From an uncultured Prevotella sp. (lineage in GTDB: Bacteria > Bacteroidota > Bacteroidia > Bacteroidales > Bacteroidaceae), in assembly GCA_900548745.1 (NCBI GenBank), contig URLQ01000001.1, forward strand, positions 6,489 through 70,488: DNA of 64,000 bases, read 5' to 3'. The notes beneath the pieces were generated by a model. That model made no database searches, had not been told where the DNA came from, and was given only the letters and a program-made list of their open reading frames with translations. This document shows, piece after piece, positions 8,011 to 18,900 of the stretch. Both the position numbers and the translations under genes were made by a program. How positions within the stretch are numbered: position 1 is the first letter of the stretch; each line of letters starts with the position of its first letter.

Positions 8011-9282
8011 CTAAATATGATATTTATACTTCTTAGTGGCACGACGTGGAGTCATACCTCCCGTCCCATAATCAGCAGCTCCGTCGTCAGTCACCGACGG
8101 ACCGGTATACTGTGTGCCACGGTATTGTGCATAGCGTTGGCGGATACGGTCTACATAATCCACGGTTTCGCTTCCACGCATATAGCCGTATCTTACAACC
8201 GGGTCGTTATAATACTGCGGCTGCTGCAGTTTCAACACATATGGCGCCACATGACTCCAGCGACGAGGGTTTCCACCATACTTCGATGTCAGAGCCATAG
8301 CATCCCTGACATGGTTGGCACCTCCGTTATAACTTGCCAGGACGAAGCATCGTCTTTCTTCAGCAGAAGGTATGTCGCGGAAATGTCCCGACAGCTCCGC
8401 AAGAAGTCTTACAGCCGCTTCCACGCTCTTCTCCGGGTTGGTCATCTCCGAACGTGGAAGTCCGAGATGGTCAGCCGTAGAAGGCATTATCTGCATCAGT
8501 CCGCAGGCTCCTGCCCATGAGCGCGCATTGGGGTCGAAGCAAGACTCCTGATAGCTTTGTGCCGCAAGCAGTCTCCAGTCCCATCTTGCCATTGGAGCAT
8601 AGCGTCGGAAAAGGTGGTCATACCTTGATATCACCCCACCCTTTCTGTCAAGGAACGGAGCATAGACATGTCGCCTTACGCTTCTGGCAGAGAAGAGGAA
8701 GCGTTCCTCCTTCTTCACCTGCTCCATCATGGAGGGGGAATACCATTTGTCGATGAGCGAGGCAAGTTCCGTACTGCCTTTTCCTACCGCCCATTGCGTA
8801 TTTTGGGAATCCACTCCCGCTCCACAGAAAAGCAACCGGGAACAGAACTTCTTGGTCTTCGGCAACATATACATTATCATGTCCGCCTCTCCTTTTTCCA
8901 GACGGTCCACCATCTCCGCAGTATCTTTACACAATTCCACACGCAGCGACACCCCTAACTTCTGTGCAAACTTCTCGCACAGCAGATACTGTGTACCCAC
9001 TCCATGACCATGATAGTCGAAATAGGTGTCAGGTCCCGACATGGTCAGTACTATCATCTCGCCGTTAGACACTATGTCGTCTACAGAAAACAGTCCGTCG
9101 TCTGTCACCGTATCAGCCACCACCTCTCCCCAAGGCGCAACGACACGCTCACTTTTTTTGCCCGTACACGAAGAGGCCGCGACGCACAATATGTAGCATA
9201 ATGAAGCACCAAGCATAATATAATTATGCGATTTGAAGGGATTGGTAATATTTTGATACCACATGGCAAATAGCTTTCTCAT
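8011..9282 (-). CDS. MltF-like lytic murein transglycosylase lipoprotein
   Basis: The protein has an N-terminal hydrophobic segment ending in a lipobox (AASSC, Cys39), so it is probably a lipoprotein. Residues about 60-200 look like a periplasmic solute-binding (SBP_bac_3) domain. Residues about 230-400 form an SLT/GEWL lysozyme-like domain with the catalytic Glu in SYQESCFDP (about residue 245), then GLMQIMP and ASYNGGANHV. This order matches MltF, which cleaves glycan strands to 1,6-anhydro-MurNAc. The C-terminus is Gly/Thr-rich and basic. An internal methionine (9216) would give a tighter lipoprotein signal, so the start is uncertain. A minus-strand promoter is present at 9333-9340. Confidence 0.88.
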   Translation of the reverse strand: MRKLFAMWYQNITNPFKSHNYIMLGASLCYILCVAASSCTGKKSERVVAPWGEVVADTVTDDGLFSVDDIVSNGEMIVLTMSGPDTYFDYHGHGVGTQYLLCEKFAQKLGVSLRVELCKDTAEMVDRLEKGEADMIMYMLPKTKKFCSRLLFCGAGVDSQNTQWAVGKGSTELASLIDKWYSPSMMEQVKKEERFLFSARSVRRHVYAPFLDRKGGVISRYDHLFRRYAPMARWDWRLLAAQSYQESCFDPNARSWAGACGLMQIMPSTADHLGLPRSEMTNPEKSVEAAVRLLAELSGHFRDIPSAEERRCFVLASYNGGANHVRDAMALTSKYGGNPRRWSHVAPYVLKLQQPQYYNDPVVRYGYMRGSETVDYVDRIRQRYAQYRGTQYTGPSVTDDGAADYGTGGMTPRRATKKYKYHI

Positions 9283-9662
9283 TACAAAGAATATTTATAC
9301 TAAAATCATTTACTGCAATCAGCAATAATATACAAAGATACACCTTTTCTTGCAGATATTACAATAAATCGCTAATTTTGCGTTGATTTTATAAATCATA
9401 TACGGTCAATATGGGTTGACAGCCGTATGTCATGCTCTTTCACCGGGGACATGCTGACAGTAGAAAAAATAGACGAGCAGACAAGTAGACAAGGGAATCT
9501 GCATTACTTGTATAAGGTTTGCGAACAGCGTTTATCAAGGAAAACCAATATCCTTGTCAACTCGTATCCTTGTCAACCCGTCTACTGTTGAGCAAGTTGA
9601 ATACTGGCGAAAACAGAAATTAAGGAATATATATACACAATACACAAAAAGAATAAAAGAAC
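9283..9662. other. 380-bp gap upstream of hisG with leader repeats
   Basis: The left part holds the promoter of the minus-strand transglycosylase gene and a plus-strand TAATTTTG (9373-9380) that could start the his transcript. From 9470 to 9584 lie short repeats: TAGACGAGCAGACAAG (9470-9485) is an imperfect inverted copy of CTTGTCAACCCGTCTA (9569-9584), and two near-identical 16-bp units beginning TCCTTGTCAAC are tandem at 9551-9566 and 9567-9582. No His-rich leader peptide was found. Confidence 0.6.
9333..9364 (-). promoter_or_regulatory. Promoter of the lytic transglycosylase gene
   Basis: On the minus strand, TATCTTTG (plus CAAAGATA, 9333-9340) is preceded by TTG (plus CAA, 9362-9364) with a 21-bp gap, close to the Bacteroidetes -33/-7 layout. 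It is 51 bp from the start codon. Confidence 0.6.
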
Positions 9663-10514
9663 ATGATTAGAATTGCTGTTCAGTCAAAGGGTCGTCTGGC
9701 GGACGACACAATGTATCTGCTTGATGAAGCAGACATAAAAATCAACGCGAAGCGGAGAACACTGCTCGTACAGTCGTCAAACTTCCCTCTCGAAGTGCTC
9801 TATCTGAGAGACGACGACATTCCGCAGAGCGTAAGCACCGGGGTGGCAGACCTCGGCATTGTGGGAGAAAACGAATACGTGGAGCGAGGCGGAAAAGCAG
9901 AAATCGTAAAGCGTCTTGGATTCAGCAAATGCAGACTCTCTCTTGCCATTCCCAAAGCCCTGGAATACAACGGACTGGAATGGTTTAACGGAAAGAAGAT
10001 TGCTACATCATATCCTGTGATATTGCATGAGTTTCTTGAGAAGAACAATATAAAGGCAGAGATACACGTCATAACGGGAAGTGTGGAGATCAGTCCGGGC
10101 ATCGGACTGGCTGATGCGATATTCGATATCGTAAGCAGCGGCTCAACACTGGTAAGCAACAATCTGAAAGAGGTGGAAGTGGTGATGAAGAGCGAGGCTC
10201 TGCTCATAGCCAACAAAAGTCTTTCTGACGAAAAGCGCACCATTCTCAACCAGATGCTATTCCGTTTTGAGGCGGTGATGAATGCCGTGGACAAGAAATA
10301 TGTGAGGATGAACGCTCCGAAAGCAAGTCTGAGAGCCATAATAGAAGTGTTGCCCGGACTGAAGAGTCCCACCATCATTCCTCTGGCTGATGACGACTGG
10401 TGCTCTATCCATACCGTGCTCGACGAGAAACGCTTCTGGGAGATAATCGGCAAGCTGAAGGAACTTGGAGCACAAGGAATACTCGTCACTCCGATAGAGA
10501 AGATGATTCTCTGA
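9663..10514 (+). CDS. hisG: ATP phosphoribosyltransferase, long form
   Basis: HisG condenses ATP with PRPP in the first step of histidine synthesis. The 283-residue length and the C-terminal region after about residue 210 (ASLRAIIEVLPGLKSPTIIPLADDDWCSIHTVL) mark the long form with its own histidine-binding regulatory domain, so HisZ is not needed. The catalytic half shows GVADLGIVGENEY and the PRPP-loop region DIVSSGSTLVSNNL. It is first in hisGDC, with hisD starting 38 bp downstream. A 5' leader with inverted and direct repeats precedes it. Confidence 0.96.
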   Translation: MIRIAVQSKGRLADDTMYLLDEADIKINAKRRTLLVQSSNFPLEVLYLRDDDIPQSVSTGVADLGIVGENEYVERGGKAEIVKRLGFSKCRLSLAIPKALEYNGLEWFNGKKIATSYPVILHEFLEKNNIKAEIHVITGSVEISPGIGLADAIFDIVSSGSTLVSNNLKEVEVVMKSEALLIANKSLSDEKRTILNQMLFRFEAVMNAVDKKYVRMNAPKASLRAIIEVLPGLKSPTIIPLADDDWCSIHTVLDEKRFWEIIGKLKELGAQGILVTPIEKMIL

Positions 10515-10551
10515 CAACAGCCTCAACAATTCAAACAAATAGATATGCAGC

Positions 10552-11841
10552 ATGAATATAATAGAATATCCGGAAAGGGAACAATGGGCAGAGATAACAC
10601 ACCGCCCTCATATAGATACAACGCAGCTGTACGACACCGTAAACGAAGTGCTCAGCGACATAAGGGCAAACGGTGATTCGGCAGTAATGAAATATGAAGA
10701 AAGATTTGACCATGTCAGGCTGTCAGGTCTGAAGGTGTCTGAAGAGGAAATCAAGGAGGCTCTCGACAACACTCCCAAGGAGCTGGTAGATGCCATACGC
10801 CTGGCACACGCCAATATCAAAAAGTTCCATCAGGCACAAGCGTTTTCCGGTATCGACACCGAGACACAGCCCGGAGTAAGATGCTGGCAGAGAAGTGTGC
10901 CCATCGACAAAGTGGGACTATACATCCCCGGCGGCACCGCCCCGTTGTTCTCCACAGTACTGATGCTTGCCACCCCTGCCGTAATAGCAGGATGCAAGGA
11001 CATCATCCTCTGTTCTCCGCCAGATGCGGAGGGAAAGATAAACGGAGCCATCCTGTGTGCCGCCCACGTGGCAGGAGTGAAACATATATATAAAGTAGGT
11101 GGTGTGCAAGCTATCGGCGCCATGGCGTACGGAACGGAAAGCGTGCCTAAGGTATATAAGATCTTCGGTCCCGGCAACCAGTACGTAATGGCTGCCAAGC
11201 AGGTAGTGAGCGTGCATGATGTAGCAATAGACATGCCTGCTGGCCCGTCGGAAGTATGTGTGGTGGCAGACGATACAAGCAATCCTGTCTTTGTGGCTGC
11301 CGACCTGCTCTCACAGGCAGAACACGGTCCAGACTCACAGGTAATGCTCATCTCCACATCAAGAGAGCTGTTCCACAAGGTAGAGAAAGAACTTGCCAGC
11401 CAGCTTGCCGTACTGCCAAGAAAGGAGTTTGCCGAGAAGTCACTTGCCAACAGCAAGTTCGTCCTTGTACACGATGCCGAGGAGGCAATGGCGTTCTCCA
11501 ACGCATACGCACCGGAGCATCTTATAATATCCACCGACGACTATGAGCCACTGTGCGATATGGTAAGGAATGCAGGCAGCGTATTCCTCGGCAAATACGC
11601 CTGTGAGAGTGCCGGAGACTATGCCAGCGGCACCAACCACACCTTGCCTACCCACGGCTACGCAACGGCATACAGCGGAGTGAACCTCGACAGTTTCTGC
11701 AAGAAGATTACCTACCAGCATCTGTCGGCTGAGGGAATAAGAAGTATAGGCCACGCCGTAGAGCTGATGGCAGAAAACGAATCGCTCTTTGCACACAAGA
11801 ATGCAATGACACTAAGAATTAACGAATTAAACAACAGATAA
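10552..11841 (+). CDS. hisD: Histidinol dehydrogenase
   Basis: HisD oxidises L-histidinol to L-histidine in two NAD+-dependent steps and needs zinc. The protein has the usual length, 429 residues. Family segments are visible: [23 protein letters not shown], the [14 protein letters not shown] glycine-rich stretch, [26 protein letters not shown] (zinc and substrate side chains), [12 protein letters not shown] and the C-terminal [11 protein letters not shown]. It is followed 1 bp later by hisC, so translation is probably coupled. Confidence 0.97.
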   Translation: MNIIEYPEREQWAEITHRPHIDTTQLYDTVNEVLSDIRANGDSAVMKYEERFDHVRLSGLKVSEEEIKEALDNTPKELVDAIRLAHANIKKFHQAQAFSGIDTETQPGVRCWQRSVPIDKVGLYIPGGTAPLFSTVLMLATPAVIAGCKDIILCSPPDAEGKINGAILCAAHVAGVKHIYKVGGVQAIGAMAYGTESVPKVYKIFGPGNQYVMAAKQVVSVHDVAIDMPAGPSEVCVVADDTSNPVFVAADLLSQAEHGPDSQVMLISTSRELFHKVEKELASQLAVLPRKEFAEKSLANSKFVLVHDAEEAMAFSNAYAPEHLIISTDDYEPLCDMVRNAGSVFLGKYACESAGDYASGTNHTLPTHGYATAYSGVNLDSFCKKITYQHLSAEGIRSIGHAVELMAENESLFAHKNAMTLRINELNNR

Positions 11842-11842
11842 A

Positions 11843-12898
11843 ATGAAAGACCTCAACTTGCTTCTACGCAAGAACATACAAGACCTCGAGCCATACAGCT
11901 GTGCCCGAAACGAGTATAGCGGCAAGGGAGCAAAAGTTTTTCTTGACGCTAACGAGAATCCATACAACTCTCCGATAAACAGATATCCGGATCCTTTGCA
12001 GAAAGACATCAAGGAGAAGATTTCCCGACTGAAGAGAGTACATCCGGAATGTATCTTCCTCGGCAATGGTTCCGACGAGGCCATCGATCTTGTCTACCGC
12101 TGCTTCTGCGAACCGCGCATCGACAATGTCGTTGCCATTGAACCGACCTACGGGATGTATAAGGTTTGTGCCGACATCAATGATGTGGAATATCGGAAAG
12201 TATTGCTCGACGAGAACTTCCAGTTATCTGCCAACCATATCCTTAACTCCTGCGACGAGCACACCAAAGTAGTGTGGCTCTGCTCTCCTAACAATCCTAC
12301 GGGCAATGAACTTGACAGAGGCGAGGTGGAGAAAATATTACAGGAGTTTGAAGGCATCGTTGTCGTTGACGAGGCTTACTCCGATTTCTCTCACGTCCAG
12401 CCGCTGCGTCTTGAGCTGCATAAGCATCCCAACCTTATAGTACTCAACACTTTCAGCAAGGCATGGGGATGCGCCGGACTACGCCTTGGCATGGCTTTCG
12501 CCTATCAGGAAATCATCGAAGCCTTCAACAAGGTGAAATATCCTTATAACGTGAACATACTCACTCAGGAGCGTATCAGGCAGCAACTCGACAACCATTG
12601 GGACGTAGACAAATGGGTGAGCATACTGCTGATGGAAAGAGAGAACATGGTGGAGGCTTTCAAACTTCTTCATTCATGCAAGAAGGTCTACCCTACCGAC
12701 GCCAACTTCTTTCTTGCCAAGATGGAGAATGCCGATGTCATATACCAGTATCTCAAGGACAATGGTATTATCGTGCGCAACCGCAGCAACGTAGCTCTCT
12801 GCGAGGACTGCCTCCGAATAACCGTAGGAAGCAAGTCCGAGAATGCGGAACTACTGTCCGTACTAAGAAAATATGACGAACAAAACGATAATAAATAA
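11843..12898 (+). CDS. hisC: Histidinol-phosphate aminotransferase
   Basis: HisC is a fold-type I PLP enzyme that transfers an amino group from glutamate to imidazole-acetol phosphate. The protein is 351 residues long. It shows [12 protein letters not shown] near the N-terminus, [30 protein letters not shown] and the PLP-binding Lys206 in [15 protein letters not shown]. It completes hisGDC. The next his gene, hisB, is 14 kb away, although hisGDCB often run together in Bacteroidales. A DUF4491 gene follows 9 bp later and may share the transcript. Confidence 0.96.
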   Translation: MKDLNLLLRKNIQDLEPYSCARNEYSGKGAKVFLDANENPYNSPINRYPDPLQKDIKEKISRLKRVHPECIFLGNGSDEAIDLVYRCFCEPRIDNVVAIEPTYGMYKVCADINDVEYRKVLLDENFQLSANHILNSCDEHTKVVWLCSPNNPTGNELDRGEVEKILQEFEGIVVVDEAYSDFSHVQPLRLELHKHPNLIVLNTFSKAWGCAGLRLGMAFAYQEIIEAFNKVKYPYNVNILTQERIRQQLDNHWDVDKWVSILLMERENMVEAFKLLHSCKKVYPTDANFFLAKMENADVIYQYLKDNGIIVRNRSNVALCEDCLRITVGSKSENAELLSVLRKYDEQNDNK

Positions 12899-12907
12899 GC
12901 AACAAAG

Positions 12908-13213
12908 ATGTATTTTACAGGAATAATAATCGCCGTTATGGCACTGTTGATAATAGGAATATTCCATCCTATAGTGATAAAGACGGAATACTACACCGGA
13001 GTGAAGTTCTGGTGGGTATTTCTCCTTCTCGGCATTGCATGCATTGCCAGCGCACTCTTTGTGGAAAACACTATAGCTTCTGCCGCCCTCGGTCTCACCG
13101 GAGCATCGCTGCTATGGAGCATACTGGAGCTGTTTGAACAGAGAGAGAGAGTGAGAAAAGGATGGTTCCCCATGAACCCGAAGCGGAAACATGAGTATTC
13201 CGACAAGAAATAA
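12908..13213 (+). CDS. DUF4491 family small membrane protein
   Basis: This 101-residue protein has three predicted membrane segments (about residues 3-20, 33-52 and 55-78), followed by a basic cytoplasmic tail (RKGWFPMNPKRKHEYSDKK). The pattern, including HPIVIKTEYYTGVKFWWVF, matches the DUF4491 family of Bacteroidetes and some Firmicutes. Its function is unknown. It sits tightly between hisC (9 bp) and rlmH (25 bp), which suggests co-transcription rather than a shared role. Confidence 0.85.
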   Translation: MYFTGIIIAVMALLIIGIFHPIVIKTEYYTGVKFWWVFLLLGIACIASALFVENTIASAALGLTGASLLWSILELFEQRERVRKGWFPMNPKRKHEYSDKK

Positions 13214-13238
13214 ATACAGCAAGAGGACATCATAGATT

Positions 13239-13709
13239 ATGAAGACAAAACTAATTGTTGTAGGCAAGACCGTTGACAAGAATATAATCAAAGGCATTGA
13301 GGACTACGTAGGCAGGATTGGTCATTATATGCCTTTTGAGATTATCGTCATACCCGAACTGAAGAATACGAAGAAGCTGTCTACGGCAAGTCAGAAGGAC
13401 ATGGAGGGCGAGCTTATCCTAAAACAGCTGCAACCCTCTGACACGGTGGTACTTCTCGACGAGCACGGCAAGGAATACCGGAGCATAGAGTTTGCCTCAT
13501 GGATAGAGAAGCAGCAGCAGACAGCACGCACCTTAGTGTTCGTCGTCGGAGGGCCGTATGGTTTCTCCGATGCGGTATATGCCCGGTCAAACAGTAAGCT
13601 GTCGCTATCAAAGATGACATTCTCCCATCAGATGATACGCCTGCTGTTCGTAGAGCAGATATACAGGGCATGCACTATAATAAAAGGTGAGCCATATCAC
13701 CACGAATAA
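13239..13709 (+). CDS. rlmH: 23S rRNA pseudouridine-1915 N3-methyltransferase
   Basis: RlmH is a SPOUT-fold methyltransferase that uses SAM to methylate the pseudouridine at position 1915 (E. coli numbering) of helix 69. The 156-residue length is normal. The C-terminal trefoil-knot motifs are clear: VLLDEHGKEYRS, VFVVGGPYGFSD and LSLSKMTFSHQMIRLLFVEQIYRA. It ends inside the possible start region of the next gene, so the two are probably translationally linked. Confidence 0.96.
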   Translation: MKTKLIVVGKTVDKNIIKGIEDYVGRIGHYMPFEIIVIPELKNTKKLSTASQKDMEGELILKQLQPSDTVVLLDEHGKEYRSIEFASWIEKQQQTARTLVFVVGGPYGFSDAVYARSNSKLSLSKMTFSHQMIRLLFVEQIYRACTIIKGEPYHHE

Positions 13710-15840
13710 CATTTCCGGCAACAAAAGAGAAAGGGAAAAACATTTGCGCATAACATCCTCAAGAAGATATCTTGCACTACTGTTTATGGCAATACAAGGG
13801 CTGACAGCCCTCTGCATACCGCCCAACGCCTTCGGCAGTCTGTCTGTCGATAGCGTGATAAAGCGTATTACCCTTTATCACGACAGTGTGTCACAATGTC
13901 CTTCCCAAAAAGTTACAACAAACATCTATGCCGGCTTTCACATAAACGTAGACAAGAGGAACAGTACCATGATGCTGATTCCCTCAATGTATAGCATAGC
14001 GAAAGGTGACAGGGAATACGTGACGGAATTCTACACCACCTTGACTCTGGAAGGCGGCAAGGTGAAGGAAGTTGATACGAAAGTCAGCACAGGCACTGTG
14101 CCCAAGAACCGCGATGTAATGACGATAATGAAGCAGTTTGCACTGCCTACAATATATAGAGAAACCATCTATGGGGAATACCTTCTGTCGCCTTGCAACA
14201 AATACAACCGTAAGGTATACCGATACCGCATAACCAAGCTTACGGCAGGGCGTGCAGAGGTCGTGTTCAGACCCAAGGTAAGAAACACACAACTCGTAAG
14301 CGGTAAATTCATCATGGATCTCAACACCGGAAAGATTCTTTCAATAAAATTCCGTGGCGAGCTCGACATGGTAAAGTTCATCGTCAGTCTTAAGATGAGT
14401 TCTGACGACAATATGCCTTTGTCGCCAAAGACAAGTCATACCAACATTAAATTCAGTTTCCTCGGTAACAAGACAAGAACCCAGTGCATCACTTACTATA
14501 ACTGCCAGAAGCAGCTCCCGACAACAATTCACGACAGCCACGACCGTAGTCTGATGGACAGTCTGCGCCCTATAAGACTCAGTCCGGCTATGGAGAAGGT
14601 ATACGAAAGGAAGTTCGGCTCAAAGTTATATATTGTAGACACAACCGACAGTATCACCCCGAATACAGACGACAGCACAGCAACTGACAGCGTACAGCAA
14701 TACGAGCCGATGACAACCAACAGCAAGTTCCTTAATAAGCTCGGTGACTATTTCATAGAAAGGATAAAAGGAAGTTTCGGAACGAAAGCACAGGGAAGCT
14801 ACCGCTTGTCGCCGCTCATAAACCCTCTCTATTTAGGATACAGCAACAAGAAAGGCATTACCTACAAGATGAAGCTCAATGCCGGATACAACTTCAACGA
14901 CATATCAAACATCAGCATGACTGTAAATGCCGGTTATTCTTTCAAGCAGCGACAGCTGTACACCAAGATTCCTATGCGCTATACCATCAACAGGAAACTG
15001 TATGTGGAAACACAGTTCGGAATAGGAAACCGCATCACTTCATCTGAAATCCTCGACCGTATAAAGCACGAGAAATACGACTCCATAAGATGGGACGAGA
15101 TGAATCTCAACTATTTCAAGGATATGTACTGGAAGATAAAGTCGAAATATTCCTTCAACAATAAATGGAGCATCATACCGGGAATAGCATACCACCGACG
15201 CTCCGCAGTGGACAAAAGCGGATTCATCCTCTCTGGCGAACCGCACAAATACCACTCCTTCGCTCCGCTCATCAAGTTGCAATACAGTCCTCTTGCAGAG
15301 CGCGGCCCAATAATCAGCATCGACTACGAACGGGGAATAAAGGGAGTGATACACTCCAACACCAACTATGAACGCGTTGAAACCGACGTGGCATGGAAGA
15401 AAGAACTACATCGCATGAGACTATTCTCCATGAAAGTAGGCTACGGACTATACACATCAAGAAGCAAAGGAGCATATTTCCTCGACTACACCAACTTCCA
15501 CTATGAGAACATTCCCGGCGGATGGGACGACGACTGGACAGGAGAGTTCCAGCTGCTGAACAGCAACTGGTATAATGCGTCGAGGTATTACCTTAGGGGG
15601 AACTTCACCTATGAGTCGCCACTGCTTATCCTGTCAAAGCTGCCTCTCGTAGGGCGATATATAGAAATGGAAAGGATATACTCCAACATACTGTTTACGG
15701 ACCAGCTCCACCCATACATAGAATGTGGGTATGGCATGACTAATAAATGGTTCTCTACCGGAGCATTCTTCTCTGTAAGCAACAAGAAGTTCGGCGAAGT
15801 GGGAATAAGGTTCGGACTGGAACTCTTCAGAGACTGGTAA
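13687..15840 (+). CDS. Outer-membrane beta-barrel protein, DUF5686-like
   Basis: This is an exported protein of about 700 residues. After a signal peptide come a soluble N-terminal region (about residues 40-330) and a C-terminal half rich in alternating aromatic and polar residues, typical of beta-barrel strands. It ends in an aromatic residue (FGLELFRDW). The segment YFLDYTNFHYENIPGGWDDDW and the ending resemble the DUF5686 family often found in Bacteroidetes outer membranes. Start is uncertain: GTG at 13687 overlaps rlmH by 23 bp, TTG at 13744 gives a good basic n-region (RITSSRR) before the hydrophobic core, and ATG at 13786 loses it. Function unknown. Confidence 0.8.
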   Translation: MSHITTNNISGNKREREKHLRITSSRRYLALLFMAIQGLTALCIPPNAFGSLSVDSVIKRITLYHDSVSQCPSQKVTTNIYAGFHINVDKRNSTMMLIPSMYSIAKGDREYVTEFYTTLTLEGGKVKEVDTKVSTGTVPKNRDVMTIMKQFALPTIYRETIYGEYLLSPCNKYNRKVYRYRITKLTAGRAEVVFRPKVRNTQLVSGKFIMDLNTGKILSIKFRGELDMVKFIVSLKMSSDDNMPLSPKTSHTNIKFSFLGNKTRTQCITYYNCQKQLPTTIHDSHDRSLMDSLRPIRLSPAMEKVYERKFGSKLYIVDTTDSITPNTDDSTATDSVQQYEPMTTNSKFLNKLGDYFIERIKGSFGTKAQGSYRLSPLINPLYLGYSNKKGITYKMKLNAGYNFNDISNISMTVNAGYSFKQRQLYTKIPMRYTINRKLYVETQFGIGNRITSSEILDRIKHEKYDSIRWDEMNLNYFKDMYWKIKSKYSFNNKWSIIPGIAYHRRSAVDKSGFILSGEPHKYHSFAPLIKLQYSPLAERGPIISIDYERGIKGVIHSNTNYERVETDVAWKKELHRMRLFSMKVGYGLYTSRSKGAYFLDYTNFHYENIPGGWDDDWTGEFQLLNSNWYNASRYYLRGNFTYESPLLILSKLPLVGRYIEMERIYSNILFTDQLHPYIECGYGMTNKWFSTGAFFSVSNKKFGEVGIRFGLELFRDW

Positions 15841-15949
15841 CATACCCACGCCTACAGGTCTTCAACATGCAAGACCGATGACAAAAAGACAAGCAAATGA
15901 GGAAACAAGGAAGCTCCACTTCCCTTAATATAATTATAAAACAAAAGAC

Positions 15950-18900
15950 ATGAGCTCTCTCACAGTATATAAAGCAAGCGCAGGTAGCGGCAAGACGTTT
16001 ACACTTGCCGTCGAATACATAAAGTTTCTAATAAAGAACCCAACGGAATACAGAAACATTCTTGCCGTGACCTTTACCAACAAAGCTACCGACGAGATGA
16101 AGACCCGAATCCTTGGACAACTCTTCGGTATAGCCAATTCTCTTGGAGAGTCTGACGACTATCTGAAGAAGATAGCAGAAGAGACACACTCGGAGATAGA
16201 TGAAGTAAGACAAACGGCACAGCTCGCCATCAGGCTACTCATCCACAACTACGACTATTTCCACGTGGAGACAATAGATACTTTCTTCCAAAGCGTATTG
16301 AGAAACCTCGCAAAGGAACTGGATCTCTCCGCTAACCTTAGAATAGAACTCAACGATACTGCCGTTGAGCAACAGGCTGTTGACCAGATGATTGAAGACC
16401 TGGACAGCAAGTCACCGCTCTTCTTGTGGCTCATGAAATACATTATGGACAATATCGATGAGAACAAGGGATGGAATGTGTTGCGCTCCGTGAAGGAATT
16501 CGGCAAGATGATATTCAACGATGACTACCGCAGGGAGAGCAAAAGCATTAGCGAGACACTTTCAAAGAAAGGATTCATCACGGAATACAGAAAGGAACTG
16601 ACTCTGCTGAAAGCCAAGTCAAGAGAGGACCTGAAAGCTGTAAAGGAACAGTTCTTCAACACCATCGGAGAAGCAGGCATCGCCACTGATGACCTCGCAG
16701 GAGGTAAGTCGAGAGGCATACACAGATACTTTGAACGACTCACCAACGACAGTCTTGACGACAAAGACTTCATGCCGAAGACTGTGGAGAAGCACCTTGG
16801 CGGTGCTGACAACTGGAGCTCTAAAAGCAACAAGAACCGACAGACCATCATATCGCTGGCAGAAACAACACTCATACCGTTGCTCGAAAAGGCGGAGAAC
16901 CTTAGACATGAAGCACAATTCACGGTATGCTCCGTTGATGCCACATTGCAGAACATCAACAATCTGCGGCTGCTCAACAACATTGAAAAGAGAGTACACG
17001 AGATGAACATTGAGGCTAACCGCTTCCTGCTTAGTGACACTCAGCACCTGCTACGCCTTATGGTTGACGACACGGACTCTCCCTTCATCTTCGAAAAGAT
17101 AGGCACAAGACTGGAACACATCATGATTGATGAGTTTCAGGATACAAGTACCGTGCAATGGGAGAACTTCAAAATCCTACTTAACGAATGCATGAGCCAC
17201 TGCAACAACAGTGGTACGGAGGTTAACAACCTTGTTGTAGGTGACATCAAGCAAAGTATCTACAGATGGAGGTCGGGCGACTGGCGGTTGCTAAACGACA
17301 TTAACGGCAGCTTCCCCGAAAGGAATCTTGACATCAGGGAGCTGAAGACCAACTACAGGTCGGCGGAGAACATCGTCCGCTTCAACAATGTCTTCTTCAA
17401 GATTGCCGTTGAAGCTGAAGCTGAAGCCGAGCAAAAGATTAGCGAGACGGAAGCCATGCTGATAAAAGCTGCGTACAAAGACGTTAAACAAGAAATCGGC
17501 AAGCAAAGCGACAACGGGCTTATAAGGATGCAGCTGCTGAAGAATGCTGACTACGAGTGCCGTATGCTCGAAGAACTGGAAAGCACCATTGATGAGATAA
17601 GAAGCAAAGGCGTGCCACAGCAGAAGATAGCGATACTGCTCAGGTCAAATAAGTATATCCCACTGATTGCCAACTATTTCACAGAAAAGCGCCCAGACGT
17701 GACCATCGTGAGTGACGAAGCCTTCAGACTGGACCGTTCCATTGCCATCAACACCATCGTGGCTGCTCTGAGATTCCTTCACGACAGCGACGACAAGATT
17801 ACGAAGGCATGCCTGATAAAATACTACAGACAGAACGTGAAGCAAGAGGATATTCCTCTCTTTGACATGCTGCAGGATATGGACAGCATGGAATTCCTGC
17901 CAAAAGACTTTGCCGACAACATCGGCATGCTAAAGGAATTACCGCTCTACGACCTCGTGGAAAAGCTTTATGCCATATTCCATCTCGACGAACTGCAAAA
18001 CGAAAATGCCTATGTATGTGCTTTCTTCGACTATCTGTCAACATACATCAACGATATGTCGGCTGACCTTACCGGATTCCTGCAAGAGTGGGATGACAAC
18101 ATGCATGCAAAGAAAATACAGACTGACGAGGCGGACGGCATACAGCTTATCAGTATACACAAGAGCAAGGGACTGGAGTTTGACAATGTCATAGTGCCGT
18201 TCTGCAACTGGAAGCTGGAGATGTATCAAGGAAACTATATATGGTGCAGACCGCAGACGCTGCCTTACAGCAAGATTCCATTGATACCGATAAACTACAG
18301 TCCGAAACTCGCCAACTCCATCTATGCCGACGACTACAAGAAGGAGCACATGCAGAACACCATAGACAACTTGAACCTTCTCTATGTGGCTTTCACAAGG
18401 GCGGGGAAAAACCTCTTCGTGATAGGAAAGCGAGATGACAGAAACTCACGCTCCGCTCTCTTGCAAAACACCATAAAGAAGCTTCCAGAGGAACTTAATG
18501 ACACAACGCTTGAGGGTATGGATGACAAAGATGATGACATATTCTTTGAATACGGCGAATTTGCTGAAAGCAATGTCTCGAAAGAGAAGAAGACAACGGA
18601 AAACGTATTCCTGCAGCCTGACAGGAAGATAGATGCCACACTGGAAACATACGACATTCCGATTGTGTTCAGACAAAGCAACAAGAGCAAGGACTTTATC
18701 GCCCAGGCAGAAGGGGAAGAACAGACTGCCAGCTCGTTCATAAAGATTGGCAATATCCTGCACCAGGTGTTCTCTAACATACAGACTGCTGACGACATTC
18801 CGCAAGTGCTCGACCGCTTTGAACAAGACGGCATCCTCTACGGTGAAGACCTGAACAGGGAAAAGCTGCAGAAGATGCTCTCCGAATATATCTCTACAAA

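Noticed and set aside
9420..9600. His leader peptide
   Set aside because: No run of His codons after a plausible start codon was found in the hisG leader.
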